Assembly (NCBI GenBank): GCA_029262195.1
Contig: JAJCZX010000010.1
Coordinates: forward strand, 255,352-319,351
Reading direction: 5' to 3'
Source: Gemmatimonadota bacterium
GTDB lineage: Bacteria; Gemmatimonadota; Gemmatimonadetes; Gemmatimonadales; GWC2-71-9
DNA: 64,000 bases
A model generated the notes under the pieces. It saw only the letters and a program-made list of their open reading frames with translations. It made no database searches and was not told the DNA's origin. The position numbers were made by a program, and so were the translations under genes. Of the stretch, positions 26,592 to 34,756 are shown in pieces (within the stretch, counting starts at the first letter, position 1; the number at the start of each line of letters is the position of its first letter).

Positions 26592-29245
26592 AGCACAGAC
26601 CACCCCGGTTGATTCGGTGGGTCGCGGCGCGGGTTCTTCCGGTGCGCCGAAGCTCCGAGATCCTGAGCGATCTTGATGAAGTATTTGACCGCGTTACCCG
26701 CCGGGCGGGGGTATTCCGCGCAACGTTCCGGTATATGCGGGAGCTCGGGTCTCTGGCCCGCTGGCACCTGGTGAGTTCAGGACGCCCGCACAAATCAAGT
26801 CAACTTCAAATGAGAAAGCGTCCAATGTTAGAACAATTTGTGAGCGATGTACGTTTTGCCCTTCGCTCGTTTATTCGGCGGCCGGCTTTTGCGGCACTGG
26901 CGATTGCCACTCTTAGCATTGGCCTCGGCGGAGTCGTGACGATGTTTAGCGTTGTGAACGGAATCCTCCTCAAACCGCTCGATTTTGAACGACCAGAGGA
27001 ACTGGTGGTGCTGAAGACCCTCCGTAGCCACACGAGCTTTGAATCGCTATCGCAGCCCGACCTTATCGATATTCGAGAACAGAACGAGACGCTACGGGAT
27101 GTTGCTCTTTGGCGTCAGAGTTCAGCTGTTTTGGTCGGAGGCGATGGACGACCCCGGGAAGTGAATGTGGGCCTGGTTTCGAGTAATTACTTCGAACTTG
27201 TCGGAACGACCTCGGCCGCGGGTCGAGCGTTTACAGAGTCGGATGAGATTCATCGCGTGGTTGTTCTTAGCAACTCGTTATGGCAAAGCGCATTCGGTGG
27301 AGACAATTCACTCATCGGCAACAGCGTGTCGATTGACGGGCATCCGGTAACGGTTTTAGGTGCCAGCAACGATCGCTTCGAGGACCCGGTGCCGCAGGTT
27401 ATGGGCCGAGGAGCGCAGCCTGACCTCTGGATGCTCCAACCGTGGACCTCCAATAACAATCGATCGTGGCGTGGGTTCTGGGGAGTGGCGCGGGCGCGGA
27501 GCGGAGTGTCAGTTGCGGAGGTGTCAGCAGACTTGCACCGAATTGCCCTGGCTCATCAGAGCGATTTTCCGGAAACCAATACCGACCATGACTGGACCGC
27601 AGTCTCACTTCACGAACGAATAGCCGCACCGATGCGTTCGGTGCTGTGGACCCTGTTTGCGGCCGTTTCACTGCTGATGTTGATTGCCTGCGCGAACGTG
27701 GCCAACCTTTTGTTGACCAGGGCGGTTGGTCGCGTTCAGGAAATGTCCGTGCGAAACGCGCTGGGTGCCGGGCGCGGGCGCATACTTCGCCAACTACTGA
27801 CCGAAAGTCTAGTGTTGGCCGGCACCGGCGGAGCCATGGGTTTGTTTGTCGCCTACGTGGGTGTATCGGCGCTGGTCCAGGTCGTAGGGGAAAGGATCCC
27901 CCGGGCTGCCGAGATCGGACTTGATTCCGGTGTGCTCTTGTTTGCCCTGGCCGCCGCCGTAGGGACCAGTGTCCTCTTCGGCCTTGCTCCGGCCTGGCGC
28001 CTCTTGAAACCGGCCGTGGCAGCCCGCGACTCAGGTAAAGGTTCGGCGGGTCTCAGCGTAAACAGGCTTCGAAGTTCGCTTGTGGTGGCCGAAATTGCGC
28101 TGGCAGTCATACTTATGGTTGGGGCCGGACTTTTGCTCAAAAGTTTTTCTCTTGTCAATTCGATTGATGTAGGTTTTGATCGGAGTTCAGTCCTTACTTT
28201 TCGGCCAACTCCTCCTGCTGCCGATTATCCGGCCCCCGAATCGCTAACGCATTTTTACCGACAGATGTTTGCAGCCCTGGAGGAGCGACCGGAAATCCAG
28301 AGCGCCGGAGGAGCGAGCGACATCCCGCTTTCAGCGAATAGTAATTCGGTGACTGTGTACCGCTCCGACCGCCCGCAGCCGGCTTCAGGGGAAGGAGTGT
28401 CGGCTTTGACCCGCGCAGCGACTGCTAATTTTTTCCGATCAATCGGGAGCGAGTTTCAGCTGGGAAGGTCCTTTGTTGAGGCTGATGACAGCACGGCACC
28501 TAACGTCATGATTATAAATGAAGCTACGGCGCGGACGTTCTATCCCGACGAAAACCCAATTGGGAAATCGATGTTCCTCATGGGGGTTGAACGGCAAATC
28601 ATTGGCGTGGTCGGTGATACCAAACAGGGCGGGCCGACCGAAGGGCCACGGATCACCGTGTTTATACCCTACGCCCAGACGGTCCAGAGTTGGCTCCACC
28701 GTCGCGCTCTATCCGTGGTGGTAAGAACCGCGTCGCAACCTGACGCGCTCGCCAACATCGTGCGCGAAACGGTTTGGTCGGTGAATAGTGGAGTGCCAAT
28801 GCGAGATTTTAAGACTACCGAAATGCTTTTCGAAGAACGAATTTGGGAGGAAAGTTTTCGTACGTGGCTGATGGGTGCGTTCGCCGCCATCGCAACGTTG
28901 TTGACGACGGTTGGTGTCGCCGGCGTGATCTCATATTCTGTGTCGGAGCGAAGGCGAGAAATCGGTATCAGGAAAGCCCTCGGAGCACCGTCGCGTAGAG
29001 TGGTGTCCTCGATCATGAAGCGAACGTTGTCGATGACTGGCCTGGGACTGGTGATAGGCCTTGGATTCGCGTTTGCCGTATCAGGTGTGATCGAAAACAT
29101 GCTTTTCGGCGTATCGGCAAGGGATGTGCGGGTGTTCGCGGTTGTACCGTTTCTCGTAGCTATCGTTGCCGGGTGCGCGGCCTTTTTCCCTGTCCGTACG
29201 GCGTCGCTTATTGACCCTGCCACCACTTTGAGGGAGGATGGTTAA
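26588..29245 (+). CDS. ADOP-type ABC transporter permease (second copy)
   Basis: 885 residues. An N-terminal extension of about 90 residues (RWVAARVLPVRRSSEILSDL) precedes the first membrane segment in RSFIRRPAFAALAIATLSIGLGG. A MacB-type periplasmic domain and FtsX block follow (LLMLIACANVANLLLTRAVGR, the ADOP signature), and a second FtsX block ends in RTASLIDPATTLREDG. It is a distinct paralogue of the 2839-5532 gene, clearly related but not a recent duplicate. The PadR gene is coupled upstream. No ATPase is visible nearby. Its last four bases overlap the convergent hydrolase gene. Confidence 0.9.
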   Translation: MKHRPPRLIRWVAARVLPVRRSSEILSDLDEVFDRVTRRAGVFRATFRYMRELGSLARWHLVSSGRPHKSSQLQMRKRPMLEQFVSDVRFALRSFIRRPAFAALAIATLSIGLGGVVTMFSVVNGILLKPLDFERPEELVVLKTLRSHTSFESLSQPDLIDIREQNETLRDVALWRQSSAVLVGGDGRPREVNVGLVSSNYFELVGTTSAAGRAFTESDEIHRVVVLSNSLWQSAFGGDNSLIGNSVSIDGHPVTVLGASNDRFEDPVPQVMGRGAQPDLWMLQPWTSNNNRSWRGFWGVARARSGVSVAEVSADLHRIALAHQSDFPETNTDHDWTAVSLHERIAAPMRSVLWTLFAAVSLLMLIACANVANLLLTRAVGRVQEMSVRNALGAGRGRILRQLLTESLVLAGTGGAMGLFVAYVGVSALVQVVGERIPRAAEIGLDSGVLLFALAAAVGTSVLFGLAPAWRLLKPAVAARDSGKGSAGLSVNRLRSSLVVAEIALAVILMVGAGLLLKSFSLVNSIDVGFDRSSVLTFRPTPPAADYPAPESLTHFYRQMFAALEERPEIQSAGGASDIPLSANSNSVTVYRSDRPQPASGEGVSALTRAATANFFRSIGSEFQLGRSFVEADDSTAPNVMIINEATARTFYPDENPIGKSMFLMGVERQIIGVVGDTKQGGPTEGPRITVFIPYAQTVQSWLHRRALSVVVRTASQPDALANIVRETVWSVNSGVPMRDFKTTEMLFEERIWEESFRTWLMGAFAAIATLLTTVGVAGVISYSVSERRREIGIRKALGAPSRRVVSSIMKRTLSMTGLGLVIGLGFAFAVSGVIENMLFGVSARDVRVFAVVPFLVAIVAGCAAFFPVRTASLIDPATTLREDG

Positions 29246-30204
29246 ACCGTGTCCCTCTCCTCAAGCCACTGCGCGACCAGAGCAGACATTTCGGGGCTGA
29301 TCAGATAACCGGCTGAGTGGTGCGGGTTTGATTTTCCTTCGCGCACTGAAAGGTTGTAGATGCGGGTGTCGCTTATCGATTCGGCCAGACCCAGCGTGAT
29401 CATTTCGTGGTAGTCGTTTGCCACGCACTGGTCGTGAGAGATGTAGTCGTCGTGAGCGGCAAGGTTGGCCCAACGGCGGATGCCGCGCGGGAAACGCAAC
29501 TCCCCCGGGTAGTCGTGTCCACGTAACTTTTTTCGCACGGTGGCATCTCCCAACGGTGAGCCAATCGTGACCAGGAGGTCTATCGCTTTGTCGGTAAACC
29601 AATCCTGGAACTCCACCGTTCGCGATAAGTGCCAAAGGGTGTCGTAAACGATGACACTACCCAGGCTGTGTCCTACCACCATTACCCGTCCACTGCGGTT
29701 CAATGCTCTCATGAGAGGGGCTTTCATGCGGTAGCAAAGGCTATCGCCATATTTGGAGTCTGCATTCCAGTATTCCCTGAGGTCGGGAGCCACCGCTCTT
29801 ATCAACGCGTTCGACAATCCCGCCGTTGCAGCTACACCCGACAGCGCGTCGGCCAGGAATTCTTTCAGGGATGTCTGGTTGGGCAATCCTTCGTAGTTGC
29901 TCCGGTTGAAGTCGGAGCGTTTGAGTGATCTGAGTTTCGAAAAGGTTTCCTTGCGGGACGCCGAGTCGGCTACCGTGTCATGGGAGGGATCAAGGAATGC
30001 GTTGCTGAGGTCGCCGTAATACACCATTTCCGTCCGAGCGGCAGCAAAGGCTTTGACCGTCCCGGGGTAATCCCTCTGCAGACCTGCGCGGAGGGCCCCC
30101 CGCCAGAGGCGAGAGAGGTCGGTTCTGGACGGTTTGGTACCACGCCCGTGTACAAAAAGAATTGTGTCTGGAATCGTACGGCCCTTTGATTTTGATGTGC
30201 CCAT
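29242..30204 (-). CDS. Alpha/beta hydrolase-like protein
   Basis: 320 residues. FVHGRGTKPS near the N-terminus fits the oxyanion loop, and MVVGHSLGSVIVYDTL carries the nucleophile Ser. Further down, TIGSPLG and ANLAAHDDYI could supply the acid, and SNPHHSAGYL a histidine. There is no signal peptide, so it is cytoplasmic. The long insert between the two motifs (about 130 residues) is unusual for small esterases and recalls lipase-like proteins associated with signalling or defence. Substrate unknown. It is convergent with the ADOP gene. Confidence 0.72.
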   Translation of the reverse strand: MGTSKSKGRTIPDTILFVHGRGTKPSRTDLSRLWRGALRAGLQRDYPGTVKAFAAARTEMVYYGDLSNAFLDPSHDTVADSASRKETFSKLRSLKRSDFNRSNYEGLPNQTSLKEFLADALSGVAATAGLSNALIRAVAPDLREYWNADSKYGDSLCYRMKAPLMRALNRSGRVMVVGHSLGSVIVYDTLWHLSRTVEFQDWFTDKAIDLLVTIGSPLGDATVRKKLRGHDYPGELRFPRGIRRWANLAAHDDYISHDQCVANDYHEMITLGLAESISDTRIYNLSVREGKSNPHHSAGYLISPEMSALVAQWLEERDTV

Positions 30205-30445
30205 GGCGTGCCGCCACCCCGCGTCACTGTTCTATACGACTTGCTTCCTAGCTTCTTCGATTGCGATCGGCTCGCCACGAGGCTTGTGCCGTCAACCATC
30301 TCGACTTCTAACCTCGTGCTGTCGTGGCTTCGAAAGACGATAGTAGAATCCAAATTTACAATGTGTGACCGGTGTACGCGAACGAATTGTGAAGGACTGA
30401 GGCGCCCTCTCCAGGCTGGACAGCGTCATGTGGATCAAATGACGT

Positions 30446-30751
30446 GTGTCGCTTGTGATCATCCGCAATGAAGCGGTTGCCAGCGGTTGGACGACAACTG
30501 TAGACAGCAATGGTGAAACCATCGAAGCAATCGACCTCAGCAACGATTGCTCTGGATGGCAGGGGGCGGGCGGAGCTTCTTCGTGCCTCCTCCTCCGGGG
30601 TGTCGAGGCGAGATTCGGTAACGCTGATCAGGTCTATGACCTGAACGAACAACGTGCCGCTGTGGCGGGTTGGTATAACCTGACCAACGGTGAGCACACC
30701 TTCCTGGGAGCAGGTAGGACGATTAGAGCCGGAATGCAACTCGACTTCTAA
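30446..30751 (+). pseudogene. 3' remnant of a TonB-dependent receptor
   Basis: The frame from GTG 30446 to TAA 30751 has no signal peptide and no ribosome binding site. Its last 50 residues look like the end of a large TonB receptor of the kind common in Gemmatimonadota: an RFGNADQVYDLNEQ motif, then AWYNLTNG-like WYNLTNGEHTF, then a final strand RTIRAGMQLDF that ends in Phe as outer-membrane barrels do. The rest of the receptor is missing upstream, where 240 bases hold no related frame. A strong hairpin follows directly. I read it as a deletion remnant; a small secreted product is less likely. Confidence 0.6.
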
Positions 30752-30763
30752 TCCTGTGGTGAA

Positions 30764-30793
30764 GATGGCGGCGGGGGTCACCCCGTCGCCATC
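30764..30793 (+). terminator. Strong hairpin after the receptor remnant
   Basis: GATGGCG (30764-30770) pairs with CGCCATC (30787-30793), and CGGGG inside pairs with CCCCG, leaving a GTCA loop. It begins 13 bases after the TAA. No T run follows, so it may be a structured 3' end and not a classical terminator. Confidence 0.5.
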
Positions 30794-30997
30794 AATCCTG
30801 AGGTTTCTCCTTAGCCCCCTGAAACCCCGGACAACTCAGAACAGGTAGGCTCGGATACTTTCGGAACCGTGGGTCGGTCTTCGACAGGTTGCAAAGCCAG
30901 AAGAGAGATCCCGACCGGGACTCGACCCTTTTTACAAAAACACATGTCCTGCAAATCCCAACCGGGTCGGTGAGATCGATCGGGTCGGACTTTGTGT

Positions 30998-31282
30998 TCA
31001 GGTGGCGGTGCCGCGTGGTTCCGGCCGACCAGGGTTGGCGAGAATCCGTTCGGTAAAGTCGAGCCGCTCCTGCATTTCTTCGAGTTGGGCACCGTGTTCA
31101 TCGCGTAACCGCTCTAGCTCGTCTTGCAAGAACTCGATCTTAGCGTCATGCTCGGGGAGCCGAGAAATCGCTTTGCGGTCGAGCGCCTTGCTGGCCAGGC
31201 GGTAGATCCCGGACATGACGATTAGCCCGGTACCCATTCCGGCCAGAGGTATCAGAATGTTGCCAATTTGAAACCAATCCAT
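30998..31282 (-). CDS. Small membrane protein with coiled coil
   Basis: 94 residues from the ATG at 31282, which has CCGGAG eight bases upstream; an upstream in-frame start would add 16 residues without a site. One membrane helix (NILIPLAGMGTGLIVMSGIYRL) is followed by a heptad-rich coiled coil (AKIEFLQDELERLRDEHGAQLEEMQERLDF). The layout and size recall PspB, a phage-shock membrane activator partner, and similar small envelope-stress proteins. No pspA or pspC gene lies nearby, so the resemblance may be only in shape. Confidence 0.7.
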   Translation of the reverse strand: MDWFQIGNILIPLAGMGTGLIVMSGIYRLASKALDRKAISRLPEHDAKIEFLQDELERLRDEHGAQLEEMQERLDFTERILANPGRPEPRGTAT

Positions 31283-31387
31283 TGCGTCGACTCCGGAGAT
31301 GGGAATTGTCGAGCGTGCATCCACTTGCACGCAGTGTGCCCTGACAATTTACTACAAAGATTTGTCGAAGTCCTAAGAGTTGCGGGA

Positions 31388-31774
31388 CTAGAAGATCTGC
31401 CCTGTCCTCACGCTATCCGGTCGGAAGGTCCCGCCGGGGGTTCGGAACCCGTGCCACCAATGCAAATAGAGGCCTGCAAAAAAGGCAGTAGGGGTGGTTT
31501 CGGAAATCAAGAGTGTGTCGGCGCCGCCAGGCGGGATGGAGGGGCAGGAGGGTCCAGCGCATACCAGATGGGCGATTTTTGAAAATGCGGGCGTAGACGC
31601 CAGGGTGAAATGGACAGGTCGTACGGTCTGATTGTTGAGCCAAAGTGAGTCTCCTCGGAAACTCACGGTAAATTCGTTGGCCGGAGGTGGAGGTGGAGGA
31701 GGCTCGACGATGTCGCCGGAGCACGCCGTCAAAGCTGCCGTGATGCCGAAGCATGTTAGAATGTGTTTTTTCAT
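31388..31774 (-). CDS. Small lipoprotein
   Basis: 128 residues from the ATG at 31774. A basic start (MKKH) and a hydrophobic stretch lead to the lipobox LTAC, then a Pro-rich linker with seven consecutive prolines. The remainder is a small beta-rich domain with two cysteines in VCAGPSCPS that could form a disulfide outside the cytoplasm. I do not recognise the family. It is divergent from the selenocysteine peroxiredoxin, whose start is 138 bases away. Confidence 0.7.
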   Translation of the reverse strand: MKKHILTCFGITAALTACSGDIVEPPPPPPPANEFTVSFRGDSLWLNNQTVRPVHFTLASTPAFSKIAHLVCAGPSCPSIPPGGADTLLISETTPTAFFAGLYLHWWHGFRTPGGTFRPDSVRTGQIF

Positions 31775-31911
31775 GTGACTGCCAAGGTCCATTTCGTTGC
31801 TTTTTATTACACGATAGAGCTTCTTTTGATGCGAACTATTTTTGCGGTTGATCTGTTTGTATAAGAGTGGTTCTGATTGAAACGTTTTTAAATGAATCCA
31901 AAGGAGTGATT

Positions 31912-32487
31912 TTGCGCCTTCTCACACTGGCCACGACGTCGTTGCTGCTCTCGACTCCGGTACTCGCACAGGAAGCGCGCGTGTTGGAGGCGGGCCAAAT
32001 GGCCCCCAATTTTGAATTGACCGGATCTACCAGATTCGGAATTCTGGAGGAGCCGGTTCGACTGAGCGACTTCAGAGGAAAAACTGTGGTGCTCGCTTTC
32101 TACTACCAGGCCAGGACCCCTGGCTGAACTATTCAAATGGAAGCGTACCGTGATCAGTACGCAGAATTGTTTCGAGGTGGAAGGGACATAGTCCTGATTG
32201 CTATCGCCACTGACGAGGCCCAGGCCCAGTATGAATGGGCTCGTGACGCCGAGTTTCCGTTCCTATTTGCCAGCGATCCCGGCGCCGAGGTGGGCCAGCT
32301 TTACGGTGCGTTCCGCGCCAGACGGGATGGAGGGTTTATCGACAACCGGACGGTATTCATCGTTGGACCCGAGGGAGATATTCAGTGGGTGGCTGCGCCA
32401 TTCAGAGAAGTAGACCCCACTGCCTACGAGGAACTGGGGGAAGCTCTCAACATGTTCGTACCCGAACATGTTGAAGACGAAATGTAG
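31912..32487 (+). CDS. Exported peroxiredoxin with selenocysteine at the peroxidatic position (TGA recoded)
   Basis: Read through an in-frame TGA at 32125-32127, this is a 191-residue AhpC/BCP-type peroxiredoxin. The TTG at 31912 follows AAGGAG by five bases and opens a signal peptide (cleaved near VLAQE), so the protein acts outside the cytoplasm. The core AGQMAPNFELTG, VVLAFYYQARTPG-U-T and later IAIATD, FLFASDPGAEVGQLYGAF, TVFIVGPEGDIQWV is intact on both sides of the TGA. In cysteine homologues the residue at this place is the catalytic Cys of the TPGCT motif. The protein has no cysteine at all, so without selenocysteine it would have no redox residue. A SECIS-like hairpin begins 16 bases after the TGA. 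A plain nonsense mutation is the alternative. Confidence 0.8.
32143..32162 (+). promoter_or_regulatory. Bacterial SECIS-like hairpin
   Basis: GCGTAC (32143-32148) pairs perfectly with GTACGC (32157-32162) around an 8-base loop CGTGATCA. The apical loop starts 22 bases after the TGA and has G as its second base. Known bacterial SECIS elements have a short loop with a G in the first two positions, about 16-37 bases from the UGA. This meets the rule and lies inside the coding region as expected. Confidence 0.72.
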
Positions 32488-32511
32488 GCGCCGCCATTTT
32501 TCGTTAACTCT

Positions 32512-32541
32512 AAAGGAGTCCCATTCCGGGGCTCCTTTTTG
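32512..32541 (+). terminator. Rho-independent terminator of the peroxiredoxin gene
   Basis: AAAGGAG (32512-32518) pairs with CTCCTTT (32532-32538), with CCC/GGG pairing inside. A T run ends at 32540. It lies 24 bases after the TAG stop at 32487, so the gene ends as expected for an expressed, intact unit. Confidence 0.85.
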
Positions 32542-32566
32542 TTTCATGTTTCTCCGTGGAACGTTT

Positions 32567-32590
32567 CAAACCGTTTCATGAAACGGTTTG
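32567..32590. repeat. Perfect 24-bp palindrome
   Basis: CAAACCGTTTCA followed by its exact reverse complement TGAAACGGTTTG, with no spacer. It lies between the peroxiredoxin terminator and the NtrC-type remnant. Such a site would suit a dimeric regulator. The GTTTCATG element also occurs at 32541-32548. Function unknown. Confidence 0.8.
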
Positions 32591-32697
32591 AGCTTGCCCT
32601 CGGGGGAGTAGTCATTGCTCGTAAGGTATTGGTAACAACGGTTTGCGGGTTCGACGCGGGTTTACAGCCTGACGGTCCACATTCTGTGCCCAGGTGA

Positions 32698-32965
32698 GAT
32701 CTGGACAGCGGGCCGGGCATCGATCCAGAGATTCTTTCCCGAGTGCTAAGAATTGACGTTCCACCACTGCGTGATCGCGAGGGAGACGTACCCGTTCGGT
32801 TGAACACTATTTGCATACGTACACTCAAGAGCATGGAACAGATCGGCTCGGTACGACCGTAGGCAAAGTGTCCCCGCTGGCGATGAGATCTCTGCTTGCC
32901 TATCCATGGCGGGCAACGTGCGGGAGTTATTTGCAGCCCTTGAGAGAACATGGACTCGATTAAGC
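32698..32965 (+). pseudogene. NtrC-type sigma-54 activator, fragment
   Basis: Two pieces in different frames match the AAA+ core of sigma-54 activators. At 32698-32865 a frame contains ILSRVLRIDVPPLRDREGDVP, as in the conserved PPLRER-x-DIP motif. At about 32880-32965 a frame contains SLLAYPW and, after a shift, MAGNVRELFAALERTW, matching the Y-W-PGNVREL-x-N motif. Stops and at least one frameshift break the frame, and the Walker A, GAFTGA and DNA-binding parts are missing. It is a decayed gene lying between the peroxiredoxin and the tlpA/ccdA pair. Confidence 0.7.
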
Positions 32966-32973
32966 TATTTTGG

Positions 32974-33480
32974 TCAAATGCCGCTCAGTACTGCGGCCTC
33001 GATGTCCTGCTCGCGACCAACTCCGGTATAGGTTACGATCCCATCTGAGTTCAAAACGACAATGAAGGAAGTTGTCGGCGCTTCAAACAGCCTGACGGCC
33101 CGCCCGCGGGCGTCGTGCAAGTAGGGAAACGAAGCAGGGTGACGGCGCAAGTGTCGTTTGATTGACCGAACCGTCTGTCCGACTCCCACCGCTATGGCGA
33201 CGAAGTCGATCCTGTCCCGATACTCTTCGTGGACTCTCTCGATCTGGGGTAGCAGCGCTTCACAGTTCTCACACCAGGTGGCCCAGATTTCGAAAAGAAC
33301 GGGTCCGTTGCCAATGTACTCGCCCAGGTCAATGGGGTTTCCATCGAGATCCTGGATTTGCACAGGTTCAACAGCGGATCCGATCGGGATTCCAACTTCG
33401 CCCACCATCTGCGCCATAGATGTGCTTGGAATTGATAGAAGGACCAAAGCGACAAGAGAAATCAGGGATCGTCGGATCAC
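32974..33480 (-). CDS. TlpA/ResA-like exported thioredoxin
   Basis: 168 residues, GTG start overlapping the TGA of the ccdA gene. The signal peptide is cleaved near SMAQM. The thioredoxin fold holds WATWCENCEALLP, with a WCxxC active site (CENC), then FVAIAVG and the cis-Pro region EAPTTSFIVVLNSDG. It is a periplasmic thiol-disulfide oxidoreductase and probably gets electrons from CcdA next to it. It could serve cytochrome c maturation (nirS encodes a cytochrome) or reduce the nearby peroxiredoxin. The latter is inference from neighbourhood. Confidence 0.88.
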   Translation of the reverse strand: MIRRSLISLVALVLLSIPSTSMAQMVGEVGIPIGSAVEPVQIQDLDGNPIDLGEYIGNGPVLFEIWATWCENCEALLPQIERVHEEYRDRIDFVAIAVGVGQTVRSIKRHLRRHPASFPYLHDARGRAVRLFEAPTTSFIVVLNSDGIVTYTGVGREQDIEAAVLSGI

Positions 33481-34202
33481 AACCCCAGTCCAGTTTTGAT
33501 GAAATAGTATTCAGCCATACCCAGCATAACGATTCCCGAGGCCTTTTTGATCCCAACCATCCAGGATCCAGACTTCGGGAGCCGGGCGAGGAAACCACTG
33601 GAGAGTCCGATCACCACTAACAGCGCAGTCATTCCCAGTGAAAACACCAACAAATAGAAGAACCCCGATACCGCGCTACCCGTCGAAGATACCCAGGTCA
33701 GCGCTGCGGCAAACGCCGGGGCTCCGCACGGAGCCGCCACCACTCCCGATGCTGCCCCGAGGACGAATACGGCAGGATAGGTTCCACCACCGAGCTGCGA
33801 TGTCCACTGCAATAAGCGGTTTGGAACTGCGACAGGGATCACTCCCAGCATGGCCAAACCGAACAACAACAGAAGGTTTCCCATAGAGAAGAGGACCCAT
33901 GGATTGGAGGCAACTGTGCCAAACAGTGACCCTGACAACCCCGCCAATAAGCCCATTGTGGCATACAACAATGCCAGTCCCGCCGCGTACACCAAGGTAA
34001 GGCCGACCGTACGGGCTTTGCTGGCACCTTCCCCCGCCGTATTGCTGATTATCCCCGCAGTAATGGGGATCATCGGGTAAACACATGGGGTTAGACTGGT
34101 CACAAGCCCCGCTCCGAACATTGCCAGGAAAGCGACGGGCGGAGAGTTGCTAGTAGCTTGTTCCGCAAATATGTGTAGCAGGGACGAAGGGTTCATGGGC
34201 AT
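33477..34202 (-). CDS. ccdA: CcdA-type thiol-disulfide transmembrane carrier
   Basis: 241 residues from the ATG at 34202, six to seven membrane helices. The two redox cysteines are seen in SLTPCVYPMIP and VAAPCGAPAF, the hallmark of CcdA/DsbD. It moves electrons from cytoplasmic thioredoxin to periplasmic thioredoxin-like proteins. It lies directly upstream of the TlpA-like gene on the same strand, overlapping it, so the two form a redox relay. The product ends in YFIKTGLGL with no DsbD extra domains. Confidence 0.92.
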   Translation of the reverse strand: MPMNPSSLLHIFAEQATSNSPPVAFLAMFGAGLVTSLTPCVYPMIPITAGIISNTAGEGASKARTVGLTLVYAAGLALLYATMGLLAGLSGSLFGTVASNPWVLFSMGNLLLLFGLAMLGVIPVAVPNRLLQWTSQLGGGTYPAVFVLGAASGVVAAPCGAPAFAAALTWVSSTGSAVSGFFYLLVFSLGMTALLVVIGLSSGFLARLPKSGSWMVGIKKASGIVMLGMAEYYFIKTGLGL

Positions 34203-34238
34203 CAAGTAAGACTGATGCTAACAACAGCGCAACCGGCC

Positions 34239-34688
34239 TTATCGTTCCCTCGAGTAGATCCCCACAGCGAAATAACAGGGCTCGGTGTCGCACTCGTACA
34301 TCCTGATACGGACCCGGTACGGACCATCCCGACGAGGCGTATAGCGGACCACCGGAAAATCGTCTGTGGAGACGTCGGACTCAATCTCGTTGCCGTTATC
34401 ATCAAGCAGGTATAGATCGAGGTCTCCGCAATCGTTGTCGCAGGCGCCAAGGATCGCATAGGACCGCCGTCCTCGCAGCCGGACATCGTGAGTTTCGGAT
34501 CTGCCCTCCTCCAAATTCCCCGTTATCTGGCTTTCCATTCGGTAGTCACGTCCGGCCAGTCTCGCCTCGTATGCATTTTCGAGGTACCGTACCGACTGCA
34601 ATTCGAAACGGTTCTGTTGGGCCGCACCACCACCGCAACCGGTTGAAAGTGCGACGGCGAAAACCACGGCTCCAGTAATTCTGTTCAT
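34239..34688 (-). CDS. Small lipoprotein with C-terminal beta domain
   Basis: 149 residues from the ATG at 34688, with AGGA upstream; a TTG one codon earlier is less likely. The signal ends in LSTGC followed by GGG, a good lipobox. The mature part holds ILGACDNDCGDLDLYLLDDNGNEI and YTPRRDGPYRVRIRMYECDTEPC. The LDLYLLD and PYRVRI patterns are those of a bacterial pre-peptidase C-terminal-like or similar beta-sandwich. Four cysteines may form two disulfides. Function unknown. Confidence 0.72.
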   Translation of the reverse strand: MNRITGAVVFAVALSTGCGGGAAQQNRFELQSVRYLENAYEARLAGRDYRMESQITGNLEEGRSETHDVRLRGRRSYAILGACDNDCGDLDLYLLDDNGNEIESDVSTDDFPVVRYTPRRDGPYRVRIRMYECDTEPCYFAVGIYSRER

Positions 34689-34756
34689 CAAAAATTCCTA
34701 GTAAGCATTTGTTTTGTCTTGCCAAAGATTGCATTGTTCGATCTCTGCCGCAAGCA

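Noticed and set aside
32125..32127. The TGA as a plain nonsense mutation splitting a pseudogene
   Set aside because: It falls exactly on the catalytic residue codon, the rest is intact, and a fitting hairpin follows. Selenocysteine explains all of this better, though the machinery must be shown.
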